64,000 nt of DNA from Isoetes taiwanensis (lineage: Eukaryota; Streptophyta; Lycopodiopsida; Isoetales; Isoetaceae): the NCBI GenBank assembly GCA_021234155.1, contig JAJEKV010000019.1, positions 20,235,450 through 20,299,449 on the forward strand. The letters are read 5' to 3'. Shown in pieces: positions 35,699-46,539 of this stretch; position 1 is the stretch's first letter, and each line of letters starts with the position of its first letter. Made by a program: the position numbers and the translations under genes. The notes beneath the pieces were generated by a model. It searched no databases, was not told the DNA's origin, and saw only the letters and a list, made by a program, of their open reading frames with translations.

Positions 35699-35708
35699 TT
35701 TAATTAAA
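35699..35708. repeat. 10-bp target duplication, right copy
   Basis: TTTAATTAAA is identical to 32323-32332 and directly precedes the resuming gypsy frame (KCDLEY...). Confidence 0.8.
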
Positions 35709-37023
35709 TGCGACTTGGAGTATATCCTTAGGCTAGAGGCAATTGAGCCCAGTCAGAAGAAGAAAAGTGAGCCAAGCTTGAACCAGTTGCCTAGGCCAAT
35801 AACAAGGCTAATCAAGGAGTTCCATAATGTGTCTACGGATGAAATCCATCAGTTACCACCCTATAGGTGCGTGGAGTGTGAGATCACAATAGCATCAGAT
35901 GCTAAGCCTACCAGCAAGGCCCTCTACAGGATGAGTACTCCAGAGCTAGTTGAGCTCAAGAAGCAGTTACAAGAACTGCTTGAGCTCGGGTTCATCAGGG
36001 CAACTGTATCACCCTTCGGAGCACCAATCCTTTTTGTGAAGAAGAAGAAGGATGGGAGTCTAAGAATGTACATAGATTACTGTCAACTGAATAAGCAAAC
36101 GGTAAAGAATAAATATGCCTTGCCTAGGGCAGACGACCTGATGGACCAACTGCAGGGAGCAAATGTCTTCTCCTTGATTGATCTAAGGTCAGGCTACCAC
36201 CAAATAAGGATTAAGGAGGAAGATATTCATAAAATCGCTTTTAGAACGCAGTATGGCCACTATGAATTCACGGTAAGGCCTTTCAGCTTATCGAATGCTC
36301 CAGCAACGTTCATAAGGCTACTGAACGACATCTTCAAAGAATTCTTGGATGAGTTCGTCCTTGTCTTCTTCGACGACGACGTCCTCATCTACAACAAATC
36401 AATGGAGGAACATGTCATACATTTGAGAAGAGTATTGGAAAAGCTAAGACGACATCGTTTATATGGCAAGATCTCGAAGTGTCACTTTGCGACAAGTAGA
36501 GTGGAATACTTGGGAGCACGTAGTTACAGCTGAAGGAATCTCAACAGACCCAGTGAAAATAGAAGCCATAGTGGATTGGCCAGCACCAAAGAATGTGGCT
36601 GACGTAAGAAGTTTCCTTGGCTTGGCAGGGTACTATCGCAAATTTATAAAGGACTTTGCTAAGTGGGCGTCCCTTTTGTCGGACCTCACTACGAACAAGA
36701 AGGTAAAAGATTGGGTGCAACATTGGCTTGAGAATGGCCAACCTTCTTTTGAGAAGCTCAAAGAGGCATTACCAACAGCACCAATACTTACCCTCCCAGA
36801 TCCAAGCAAGGACAAGTTAGTGGCAACAAATGCTAGTAAGCTAGCAACAAGGGAAGTCCTTATGCAGGAAGGAAGAGTAGTTGCTTATGATTCGAAGAAA
36901 ATGAACGATGTCGAGCAACGCTACCCGACGCACGACCAGGAACTCTTGGCCATAGTGAGAGCCCTGTGCATTTGGAGGCATTACCTACTTGGTAGAAAGT
37001 TCCAGCTGGATACAGACCACTAG
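35700..37023 (+). pseudogene. gypsy reverse transcriptase and RNase H
   Basis: The RT blocks are in order: [57 protein letters not shown], then the catalytic region [14 protein letters not shown]. The usual FxDD box has an extra Asp because a GAC codon is repeated. A frameshift near 36510 moves into the RNase H part ([11 protein letters not shown], then [13 protein letters not shown]), where the first catalytic Asp of the usual DAS is Asn. [14 protein letters not shown] and the LDTDH region end at a TAG (37021-37023). Enzymatically it is very likely dead. Confidence 0.9.
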
Positions 37024-38294
37024 AGCCTCCAATATATCTTTACACAAGCACTCCTCAATTTGAGGCAAAGAAAATGGGTGGAATTCCTCAAAGAATATAA
37101 CTTTGAGATAGTCTACAAGCTGGGGAAATTGAACATGGTTGCGGACGTTCTCTTTCGAAGGCCATTGGAGATGCGAGTTCATTGCAACGCCATCTCCACC
37201 CTGTGTAGCGACTTCAACAAGAAGATTGAAGAAATCTTGCCTTTAAGCAAGGAGTTTAAGGAAACATGGGCTAGTCTTTACAAGGAAGCAAGGACAGACA
37301 AGGAAAGAGAAGCTTATAAGCGATATAAGAGGGAAGAAAATTTTCTCTACCATAATGACAAACTTTGTATCCTCGAATCATCAGGAGTGAGGAAGTTAAT
37401 CCTTCATGACACTCACAATAGTCCAATAGCCGGCCATAGAGAGTTCATAAAAACCCATTTCAAGATAAGAAGTAGTTATTATTGGCATGGCATGAAGAAG
37501 GAGATAGCCAACTACATTCAGCAATGTCAGCTTTGTCAACAAACAAAGGCCAAGCAACTTCGAATTCCAGGAACCTTGGAACTCTTGGCAGTGCCAACAG
37601 CTAAGTGGGAGGTTGTCAGCATGGATTTCATAACCGGCCTCCCAAGAACAGCAAGGGGCCATGATGCCTTAATGGTAGTGGTCAACAAGTTATCTAAGAT
37701 GGCTCACTTTTTGCCATGTCAAACCATGGATACAGCAATGGACACCGTCTTGCTCTTTACGAAGGAAATATTTAGATTGCATGGGATGCCAAGGGAAATT
37801 ATTTTAGATAGGGATCCAAAGTTCATAAGTGCCTTCTGGAAGGACTTCTTCAACATGATCCAGACCAAGTTGGCCATGAGCACGGCCTATCATCTCCAAA
37901 CAGATGGCCAAACAGAGCGCACAAATCGAATCATAGAAGATATGTTGAGGAACTATGTGTGGAACAAGCAATCTAAATGGGGTGACTATATCTATTTGGT
38001 AGAATTTGCATACAATAGTGTCAAGCAAGAATCTTTCCAAATGCCCCCCTTCATGATCAATTATAGTTATCAATGCTTGACGCCAGACAACATAATCTAG
38101 TGTCTAAAGTTGAAGTTTCTCAACAGATGTTGTGTGATATGCAGCAGCTAGTGGAAGAGGTGAGAGGATATCTCCTAGCAGCAAGGAGGGCAGAAGAGCA
38201 TAGCCAACAAGCATAGGACTGCAAGAGAATTCCAAGTTGGGGACAATGTTTGGCTCAAGATCAAGGTCAAGCAAGCGAAGCTTCGCATCGGCAA
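37024..38294 (+). pseudogene. gypsy RNase H end and integrase, cut by copia insertion
   Basis: The long frame to the stop at 38098-38100 gives the end of RNase H (LGKLNMVADVLFRRP), the integrase zinc motif (H-x-H ... CQLCQQTKAK, 37410-37560), and the core. The core has SMDFITGLPRT, LDRDPKFISAFW (second Asp) and HLQTDGQTERTNR with its Glu, so all three catalytic positions remain. The C-terminal part (QQLVEEVRGYLLAARRAEEH, then KLRIG) lies in another frame and stops abruptly at 38294, where the copia LTR begins. Confidence 0.9.
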
Positions 38295-38835
38295 TGTTGA
38301 AGATAATCATGTTAAATCTAGAAACAGAGAAAGTTGCACAGAAAGTATTAGGACAATGGTTTGAGATGAGATGGAGCTAAACCATTAAATCATTGAAGTT
38401 AAGCCATTACATTAAAACTACTATCTATCTATCTATTTATTTTAATGGTTAAATATTTGGAGTTACATGGTTGCACATTTAGAAGGTTGTGTCGGTCATA
38501 TATTGGAAAGACATGTGCATAGGAACGGATCTGGCAAGTCAATAAAACAGTGGCTGGAAGAATCGAGATACCTGAGCGGCGGGATCCAAGCCTAAGCGGC
38601 CCGATCTGGCCTTAGAAAATGAAATAGAATGTAATACAATTGTAAGCTGCATTTTGCAGTTGCAGGCTCGGGCTATCGAATGAAAATGGTAAGAGTTTTG
38701 ATCTCATGAAATATGGAATGGTCTTATGCATTATTGTCTAATATTATCTAGATATTCAAGTGTAACAATTGCATTGGTAACCATTACATGCTTCTAGAGT
38801 AAATTATTGTGCTACTCTAAATTCAATATCTTTCA
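38295..38835 (+). repeat. copia 5' LTR
   Basis: A 541-bp LTR, TGTTGAAGAT...ATATCTTTCA, directly precedes the primer site. Compared with the 3' copy it contains about 24 extra bases including a CTAT microsatellite (about 38420-38440). The two are otherwise nearly identical over the shared 216-240 bases. Confidence 0.85.
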
Positions 38836-38837
38836 AT

Positions 38838-38849
38838 TGGTATCAGAGC
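38838..38849 (+). other. copia primer-binding site
   Basis: TGGTATCAGAGC lies two bases after the 5' LTR and is complementary to the initiator-Met tRNA 3' end. Confidence 0.88.
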
Positions 38850-38859
38850 AGGCTGAAAG

Positions 38860-39805
38860 ATGTCAACTAGATTAGGAGCATCTCGTCTAAGTGCTGTTGA
38901 TGTGTTTAAGGGAACAGGGGGCTTCCAAGTGTGGAAGGAAAAAATAAAAGAAGTATTAGAGGTGGAAGGATTGTGGACTTATGTCACAGGAGAAGCTGAG
39001 CAGGTTGAACAGCTCAGTAGCAGAAAGGAGGCAGTTATCTCTACTACCTCAAGTTCAAGTGCTAAGGATGATGAAAGTCTGACTGAAGTAAGTTCAGAGG
39101 TAAGTGTAGCTGCTAAGTTGATTGAAGCTAAAAGCATTATTACAGTCAAGCTAGGATCCATCATACTCTTAAAGGTCAGAAGTATGAGTCCTAGAGCTAT
39201 ATGGAAATATTTAATTGCTACTTATGAGAACAAAACATCTTCTCAATTGGATGTTTTAGACAGGGAGCTAAGAAATCTCAAATATCATGATAAAGAGAAT
39301 ATCACTGAGTTCTTTCAGAAATTTGATAACTTGGTTGCATATTTAGAGGCAGCAGGAGTAATGATTACTCAAGACCACCAGGTAATGACCATTGCCCGTG
39401 CTTTTTCAAACTATCTACCTTAGTCAGAAACATAGCTAAGAATAGAGAAAGTGCAGAATAAATGGTGAAGACTGAGATAGTGAGTCAAATGAACAAACTG
39501 AAATATTATTTGCTGGAAGGGGAAAAGGAAAAAACAGTGATAAGAATAAAATTGGCCCATGCTATGTGTGCAATAACTATGGACACTTGAAAAACAATTG
39601 TCCAAAGAATGTGAAGGAGAATAAATGCTATAATTGCAATGGATATGGCCATATGGCAGCAAACTGTTCTAGTCCAAAGGACTATGCTAAAGGCAGGGGT
39701 AGAAGTGACAATCCTAGAGGGGATTTTGCAAGGGGAAGAGGCTTTAATCCAAGGGGAAGAGGAAGGGGAAGAAATACCTCAACCATAATATTGCCAAGAA
39801 TGTAG
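38860..39805 (+). pseudogene. copia gag with two zinc knuckles
   Basis: ATG at 38860 opens MSTRLGASRLSAVDVFKGTG. The copia gag domain follows (VWKEKIKEVLEVEGLW; LDRELRNLKYHDKENITEF) to a TAG at 39421-39423. In another frame two CX2CX4HX4C knuckles appear, CYVCNNYGHLKNNC and CYNCNGYGHMAANC (39560-39670), then an RGRGRGR tail. This is the structural polyprotein of the virus-like particle. Confidence 0.88.
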
Positions 39806-39825
39806 AAGTTGAAGGAGAAGAAATA

Positions 39826-40918
39826 ATGGACGAAAATTTGGAGGTAAGTAGCACTGCTCCAAAGGTTTTAAAAGCTTTATCTATAAATGAGACAAAATCT
39901 AAGGATGACTTGCTTGTGTTAGATTCAGGAGCTGAAAGATCAGTCATAAAGGATGAAAGCAAACTCAAGGAAAAGGAGAAAAGGGGGTCCAGTTTTGTGC
40001 AGATGGGAAATGGAAGCATGCAAAAGGTGGAGCTGGCTGGAATGCTTGAAATATTTGATCTCTCAGGGGAACCAATAGAGCTTAGAAATGTATTATGTGT
40101 GCCTTCAGTTATCAGAAATTTAATTTCTGTTAGTCAACTTGTTGACTTAGGATACAAAGTGTGCTTTGAGAGAACACATTGTAAAATCTTTTTTGAGAAC
40201 AAACTGAAATTCTTGACAAGAAGACTGGGCAATCTATTTGCATGCAAAATTTGATGGTTCCATTAACTTGATCTCAGCCCCTACAATAAAAAATTGGCAT
40301 GAAAGATTAGGGCATACCCACTTAAACAACATTAAGTACATGATCAAGCACAATATGATTATTGTTGAACAAGAAAAGGATGAACACTTTGTTTGTGAAG
40401 GCTGCATGCTAGGAAAGCATACCAGATTGAGGTTTTCTAAATCACACAAAAGAGCAAAAGGAATTCTGGATTTAATACATACAGACCTATGTGGTCCAAT
40501 CAATGTAACTAGCATGACAGGCAAAAGGTATTTCATCACCTTTATAGACGATTTCTCCAGGAAAACCACATCTTATCTACTAAGACACAAAGATCAGGCA
40601 TTTAATGCATACAAAATATTTGAGCAAGAGGCTGAGAGACAGACAGGAAGAAAAATCAAATGTATCAGGTCTGACAGAGGAGGAGAATTTCTATCAGGGA
40701 AATTTAAGCAATATTGCAGGGCCCGAGGTATCAAAAGACAACAAACATGCAGGTTCACACCCCAACAAAATGGAGTAGCAGAAAGGAAGAACAGGACCAT
40801 TTTGGATGCAGTTCGATCTATGCTTAAACAATCAGGTATGCCAAATTATCTTTGGGATGAAACTATTAAAATTGTTGTGTATATTCAAAATAGGCTTCCA
40901 ACATCAAGCTAAAGAAAT
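39826..40918 (+). pseudogene. copia protease and integrase
   Basis: The protease active site VLDSGAERSVI is at about 39916. The GAG-pre-integrase segment NWHERLGHTHLNNIKYM with CEGCMLGK is the zinc motif. The integrase core has DLIHTDLCGPI, FIDDFSRKTTSY, IRSDRGGEF and TPQQNGVAERKNR, so D, D and E are all present. A frame change at about 40250 and a stop at about 40910 interrupt it. Confidence 0.9.
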
Positions 40919-43087
40919 GTGGAATGGTCACATATCAACCTATAACATGTTTAAAACATTTGGATGTGTAGGGTATGTTCATGTACCAAAGGAAATTAGA
41001 AAGAAACTTGATGATAGGGCCATTAAATGTTATTTAGTAGGGTATGATGAACATACCAAAGGATACGGAATGTTCCATCTGGAGAAAAAGCAGATTATCA
41101 TAAGCAGAGACATTATTTTTAATGAATCTCTAGTGTACAAGGACAGGAATAAAGAGCAAAATCTGATTCCAGAAATAAAGGATGATGAACCTGCAAACAA
41201 AGTAGATAATTATGATGATTTTGAGGGGCAACCAGAGAAAGATTACGATACATCTGTTGGAAAACAAGTCAGCAGCTCAGGGGATGAAAAGCAACCTGAG
41301 ATAGAACCAGAAATGGAAAATAGAGAAGGCTTTGAACAAGAGGACAACAAAGAAATCAGAAATAGAAGGAAGAGAAAAACAGAAATTGAAAGACTAAAGG
41401 AAGGAATGCAAATAGATCCCGAGACATATGGCAAGGGTTACAGTGGAAAAAGCAAAAGACTTAATAATGATGACATAGACATACATCAAATTATGGCACT
41501 GATTGAGCCAGGACTACCAAGTAACTTTGTTGAGGCTATCAATTCAGAGAATTCAGACAAGTGGATGGCAGCCATGAAGGAAGAGATATCAGCTTTTCAA
41601 AGAACACATACATATGAAGTTGTTGAGAAACTAGAGGGCAAAAATATTATAGGTAGCAAGTGGATTTTCAAGATAAAAACAGGGATAAATGGAGAACCAA
41701 AGTTTAAAGCCAGATTAGTGGCTCAAGGATTCACACAAAAGAAAGGATTAGACTATGAAGAAACTTTCTCTCCAATAGTAAAGTTGACAAGTATCAGGAT
41801 TTTACTTGCTTTTGCAAATGCACACAATTTGGAAATACATCACATGGATGTAAGTACAGCATTCCTAAATGCAGAAATTAATAAGGAAATCTACATGAGA
41901 TAAGCTCAGGGGTTTGAACTTAAAGGAGAAAACATGGTCTGGAAGTTGAAACGTGTTGTGTATGGGCTAAAACAAGCATCCAGAATGTGGTACAATTGAA
42001 TCGATAAATATCTGCAAAAACAAGGATTTGTAAAGTTCCTGAATGATGGAAATATGTACATCCTTAACAAGGGAGATCATTTTTGTATCCTTGCTCTATA
42101 TGTAGATGACAACATACTAGTGTCTAGCAATTCTGAAATTCTGGAATATTGCAAAAACATTCTGACCAGCAAATACAGAATGACAGATCTAGGTGAACTG
42201 AAAAAGTTTTTGGGAATGGAAGTTAGCAGAGACAGGTCCAAAAATATCTTGCAAATTACACAAATAAACAATATTGAAGGCATGTTGAAGAGGTTTCACA
42301 TGCAAGATTATATATCAAGAACTCCTATAGTTCAAGGGATGAAGCTATCAAATGATATGAGTCCTAAGAGTGAAGCAGAATTGATGAAAATGACTCATGT
42401 TCCCTATAGGGAATTGATAGGGTGTTTGTTGTTTGTCTCAAACTCTACCAGACCAGACATTGCATATGCTGTCAGCCTTCTTAGCAGATTTTGTAACAAT
42501 CCTGGGTATCAGCATTGGATAATAGCAAAGAGAGTACTGAGGTACTTGAAGTTCACAAAAGATCATGGTCTCACATTCAATAGCAAGGACTTGACACTAA
42601 CTGGATTTGCTAATGCAGACTGGGCAAATGATGTAGACACAAGAAAGTCCACTTCTGGTTTTTGTTTGATGCTGGGAGGAGGAACAATTGCATGGAAAAG
42701 CAAAAAACAATCTAGTGTAGCTATGTCCACAGCTGAGGCAGAGTACAATTCAACCACACTTGCAGCAAAAGAAATTGTATGGGTAAGGCATTTGCTTAAT
42801 GAACTTAAAGTTTTTCAAACATCTCCTACAGTATTATTCTCAGATAGTTTAAGTTGCATAGCAATTACCATGAATCCAGTGTTGCATCAGAGAACCAAGC
42901 ACACAGAGTTACATGTGCACTGGTGAGCACGGGAATTATAACAGTGAAACATGTTTTCACAAATGATGAAATAGCAGATGTGTTGACTAAAGGTCTGTCA
43001 GAATTTAAGTTTCAGAAATTTAAACATTTGTTGGGAATTTTAAAAGTTGATTCCACAGCAGAAACTCACAAAGGTTCAATGGAGTGA
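40919..43087 (+). pseudogene. copia reverse transcriptase and RNase H
   Basis: An acidic linker (DEKQPEIEPEMENREGFEQE) leads to the RT: KWIFKIKTGINGEPKFKARL, then HMDVSTAFLNAEINKEIYM, then stop 41900, VVYGLKQASRMWYN, stop 41998, and the catalytic LALYVDDNILVSS near 42090. RNase H follows with ADWANDVDTRKSTSGF, SSVAMSTAEAEYNSTT and a frameshift at about 42920. The HVFTNDEIADVLTKGL end is at 42950-43000. Three lesions are the only visible damage in this part. Confidence 0.9.
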
Positions 43088-43314
43088 GCAGTTGAAGTGT
43101 TGAAGAAGCAACTACTTTAGCCAATATGAACATGTGATGTTAAAGGCAGGAATCATATTAAACTTTGAAGCAAACAATATAAATAGTTACATAATTCTTA
43201 TCTTGAAGATATGAAAAGGGAAAACGTATCAGACAAATTATCATGTGAGAAATTAGTTTGCATGAAGAAGATTTACAGGAACATGTCTTAAAAGATGTTA
43301 ACATGAAAGAGGAA

Positions 43315-43530
43315 TGTTGAAGATAATCATGTTAAATCTAGAAACAGAGAAAGTTGCACAGAAAGTATTAGGGCAATGGTTTGAGATGACATGGAGCTAA
43401 ACCATTAAGTCATTGAAGTTAAGCCATTACATTTATTTTAATGGTTAAATATTTGGAGTTACATGGTTGCACATTTAGAAGGTTGTGTCGACCATATATT
43501 GGAAAGACATGTGCATAGGAACGGATCTGG
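43315..43530 (+). repeat. Truncated copia 3' LTR
   Basis: It begins TGTTGAAGAT after GAAAGAGGAA (a short polypurine tract) and follows the 5' LTR closely, then diverges completely after GGATCTGG at 43530. The remaining 300 bases of the LTR are absent, so the 3' end was deleted or displaced. Confidence 0.85.
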
Positions 43531-44146
43531 ATTGAGAGGCAAAATTTTGGCTAAGTCCCCAAGGAGTGAAGGAAAAATAGATGAACGGTGGAGATGAAAC
43601 ATGAATGAACGGTAGGATTTGATAGCTGGGCGGAGGTACAAATAATAATGACAGACGGGCGTAAAAGGAAGGAATAGCAATTAATGCAGGCAACTCGAAG
43701 TGGGATATCATAAAAAGGAAGTGTCAGAAGGTACCATGGCTAGATATGCAGCGTAAGAAAAGATTCTGGAATTAGAAAGGATCTGGCATTGCAACCACGT
43801 TAGCAAATTTTTGATTGGTCCACGTCGGCAGAGCTCCAAGCGGTTGGGCTATATAAGACGAGCAGTGGTCGAAGCTGAGACATCAGTTTGCAGCGATGGA
43901 TCCTATCAACGTTAACCAGTGCACCATACCTCGCAGCTGCCAAGAGTGGGTTACGGCCCGAATGAACGCACTTGATCTTTGGAAGTGCAAGAACCGCGGC
44001 ATCCCTATGGATGGCTAGTGCAGCGGGATGGCTGAACATCCCGACCCCCTGACGAATGATATGGAGGTGGTGATCCATCTCCGCTGGGACCATGTTAGCT
44101 GCCTCTACCATGTGTTCCGCCCCGGAGGAGGTTTTGAAAACTCCAA
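43531..44146. other. Foreign-looking segment with promoter-like start, between copia and gypsy chromodomain
   Basis: The integrase C-terminus expected here is absent. The segment contains GATTGGTCCACGTCGG and GCTATATAAGACGAGC (TATATAA at 43851-43857). About 38 bases on, an ATG (43896) begins MDPINVNQCTIPRSCQEWV, which runs 40 codons to a TAG and then continues open in the same frame. It looks like the 5' end of a cellular gene or of another element. The family is not recognised. Confidence 0.45.
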
Positions 44147-44386
44147 TCTTTGGAGATGACGGAGGAGCAAATTGAAATAGTGCCCGAGTTAATCCTCGAC
44201 AAGGCATTCAAGAAGACAAGAAGGTCTCAATTCCTCCAATATTTGGTCAAGTGGAAGCACTTACCTGTGGAAGACGCAACTTGGGTATTGAAGCAAGATC
44301 TAAAGAAGCCATACCCAGACTTTATAAAGGAGTTCGACAGCCAAGTCATCTCCGAGCTGGTCGACGCCAACTTGCCAGGTGCTTAA
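44147..44386 (+). pseudogene. gypsy chromodomain (C-terminal end of integrase)
   Basis: Reads IEIVPELILDKAFKKTRRSQ, then FLQYLVKWKHLPVEDATWV. The YLVKWKxLPxEDATW core is the plant chromovirus chromodomain that tethers integrase to chromatin. It ends at TAA after NLPGA. Upstream connection to the integrase core was severed by the copia and following insertion. Confidence 0.85.
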
Positions 44387-45255
44387 CTAAGTCGTATGTC
44401 AGTGTGTAGCAGTAGTAAGACATATGCACTCGAGTCTAGCAAAGTGCATATTCCAAAGTCTTTGAAGTGTAGACGATGATGAGATATGCTCTAAGGGCAT
44501 TCTCTAGGCCAGCACGCACCAAGAGTGCGCATGACAAGTAGGGTCATGTGAGAGGAAGAGCGGCATGGTGGGCGATGATGAGGTCATCATTCGGATGATC
44601 TCTATGCCACAATGTAGGGCACGCGCACCTGACCATGGGGGGGTCATGGTGAGGTATGCGTGATCATGCACGATGATGGGATCATGAGACGTTCCCTAGC
44701 TTAAACCCCCAGGGGCATGAGGCACTGCGGGTGTACTCAATCAAGGGGGGTCGTGTACAAGGTAGCACCCGATCATGGGCAATCATAGGATCATCTTAAA
44801 TGGTCCTTAAGCTCAAATCCATATGGGGCCATGATCGAGTGCAAGGTAGTTGGGTAACTTTGAGCTAGTAGTTCGGCTCAAGGAGGTAATTAGGGGGTGG
44901 ACCCCTAAAACCACAAACTTATTAACTAAACTAACATAATGTGCTATTTGTGCAGGCCAGTGAAAGGGGAGCATTGACGAGGGAGCGCATTACGAGAAGA
45001 TGGGAAGTCATAATTTAGACTTAAATTATGAACCCTAATAACTATTGTGATAATGTTTTGAATTTACTATAATGAGTAACCCTTGTGAAGGCTATATAAT
45101 TTTGTATAGGTACAAATATAGCCTATGATATGTATTAATGACTTAATAGGAAGTTGATCATTTCGTTAAAAACAAAAGTTATATGTTTATATGTGTTCTT
45201 GCAGGGTTAGTATAGGTTCGTCACTTTAGCATAATGCTGAGGACAACATTATCCT
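44387..45255 (+). other. gypsy 3' untranslated region
   Basis: Non-coding between the chromodomain stop and the polypurine tract. GATGATG/ATCATG-rich phrases recur between 44570 and 44790. Confidence 0.55.
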
Positions 45256-45268
45256 AAGGGGGGGAGAA
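45256..45268 (+). other. gypsy polypurine tract
   Basis: AAGGGGGGGAGAA directly precedes the LTR start TGTGACATTCC at 45269, as expected for second-strand priming. Confidence 0.85.
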
Positions 45269-46534
45269 TGTGACATTCCCGGGAAATATAGGCCATAAAT
45301 ACGTATATTTCTAGGTCCATCGGCATGACTAAGTTATTTATATAACTTAGCCAACCTTAAGTTAAGACCATTTCCCACATGGCCTTAACCTATTGGGCGC
45401 CCGCCACACAGAAGCACGCCATTAGAGCCACGTGGCAATAAGGGGAGAATGTGACATTCCCTGGAAATATAGGCCATAAATACGTATATTTCCATGTCCA
45501 TCACTATACAAGTCTATCACCATAGCCTTGTATACCATAGATTAGTGGCAATAAGGGGCATGACTAAGTTATTTATATAACTTAGCCAACCTTAGGTTAA
45601 GACCATTTCTCACATGGCCTTAACCTATTGGGCGCCCGCCACACAGAAGCATGCCATTGGAGCCACGTGGCAGATGACATCAACCCTAACCTATAAATGG
45701 CCAAACCCTAACCTTAGCCCATTTTTCTGGCTCCAACAGTCTGGGAACCCTTTTCGCGCTCGAAACTCCGCTTCAAGAACCGTCTTCTGTAGCACAGCAT
45801 AACACAACAGCCCCTAGAGCGTGTGCTCATCAGTAGGAGTGGGAGCTGCTTCGACCACCTTGAAGGCCATGGAGACGACGGGAGTAGGAGGGAGTTCCTC
45901 AGGAGTAGGTATTTGGATTAGAGTTCTTAGTAGATCATCTGGGAGTTAGGACTCCAGATGAGCTAGCATTTTGTATTTTTGGTAGAGCCTTCCTAGAACC
46001 CTTAGTCTAGATCTTGAACCCTAATCAATGAACCCTAACTGTAAGTTAGACCTTAGTCTAGATCTTGAACCCTAATCAATGAACCCTAACTGTAAGTTAG
46101 ATGTATATGATTAGGTTTAGATGTTATTCTCAGGATATGTGATCTTGGTTGATCATGCTTGCTCCTCTTGTATTGGGAAGGGGTGTAGAGACCTAGTAGC
46201 CATTACTTAGTGATGCTCCTAGTTTAGACCCCTTAGTTTCTATTATATGCGGCATGTGCATAGGAACCCACCGGGCTATAGGGGCTATGATGTGACTTAG
46301 CACCACATAACGGGGCTAGACGCAAAGTGGAGGGAGGTCCTTGCTGAACGCGGCTACTGGGGACCCATAGCAGGCTAGGCCTATAGCCGGTCACTTCGAG
46401 TGGGCCAGGTATGGGTCCGACAGCTCTTGGGGAAATGGTGTCGCCCTGTTAGGGCCACCATGGAGTGCGGGATAGATGGATCGGATGGGGGATTTCCTAT
46501 GAAGTGTGCCGTATATTTTGTAGAGAGCGTCACA
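45269..46534 (+). repeat. gypsy 3' LTR with partial 5'-end duplication
   Basis: The LTR starts at 45269, but after about 165 bases (with an internal deletion) a second polypurine-like AAGGGGAGAA and a second start TGTGACATTCC occur at 45450. From there the LTR runs to CGTCACA at 46534. Compared with the 5' LTR it has an internal 51-bp tandem duplication (CTTAGTCTAGATCTTGAACC at 46001 and 46052) and a large deletion after about 46445. TATAAAT is kept at 45692. Confidence 0.82.
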
Positions 46535-46539
46535 GACAT
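46535..46539. repeat. Target-site duplication GACAT, right
   Basis: Follows CGTCACA immediately and matches 10898-10902. Confidence 0.8.

Larger units (their letters stand above)
38295..43530 (+). mobile_element. Ty1/copia retrotransposon nested in gypsy integrase/chromodomain interval
   Basis: The 5' LTR (38295-38835), primer site, gag with two zinc knuckles, protease, integrase, reverse transcriptase and RNase H come in copia order (integrase before RT). A 3' LTR beginning at 43315 matches the first 240 bases of the 5' LTR, then breaks off at 43530. Stops at about 39421, 40252, 40910, 41900 and 41998 disable it, but the coding sequence is much less decayed than the gypsy around it, consistent with later insertion. 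GGCAA at 38290-38294 recurs at 43538-43542 and might be the target duplication. Confidence 0.88.
10903..46534 (+). mobile_element. Nested Ty3/gypsy retrotransposon, about 35.6 kb with internal insertions
   Basis: Both LTRs start TGTGACG. The 3' LTR ends CGTCACA, giving a perfect short inverted terminal repeat, while the 5' LTR ends CGTCATA. Outer flanks carry GACAT on each side. Between them, in order, are the primer site at 12396, gag with zinc knuckle (30.68-31.73 kb), protease, reverse transcriptase, RNase H and integrase (35.7-38.29 kb), a chromodomain (44.15-44.39 kb), polypurine tract (45256-45268) and 3' LTR. The chromodomain places it among chromoviruses. Its own length should be roughly 10 kb. 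The excess is later insertions: at least the 32333-35698 element and the copia element from 38295, and an unresolved block between 12.4 and 30.6 kb. Confidence 0.82.

Noticed and set aside
43538-43542. GGCAA as proven copia target duplication
   Set aside because: The 3' LTR is truncated eight bases before it and the following sequence is not the expected gypsy continuation, so a five-base match may be chance.
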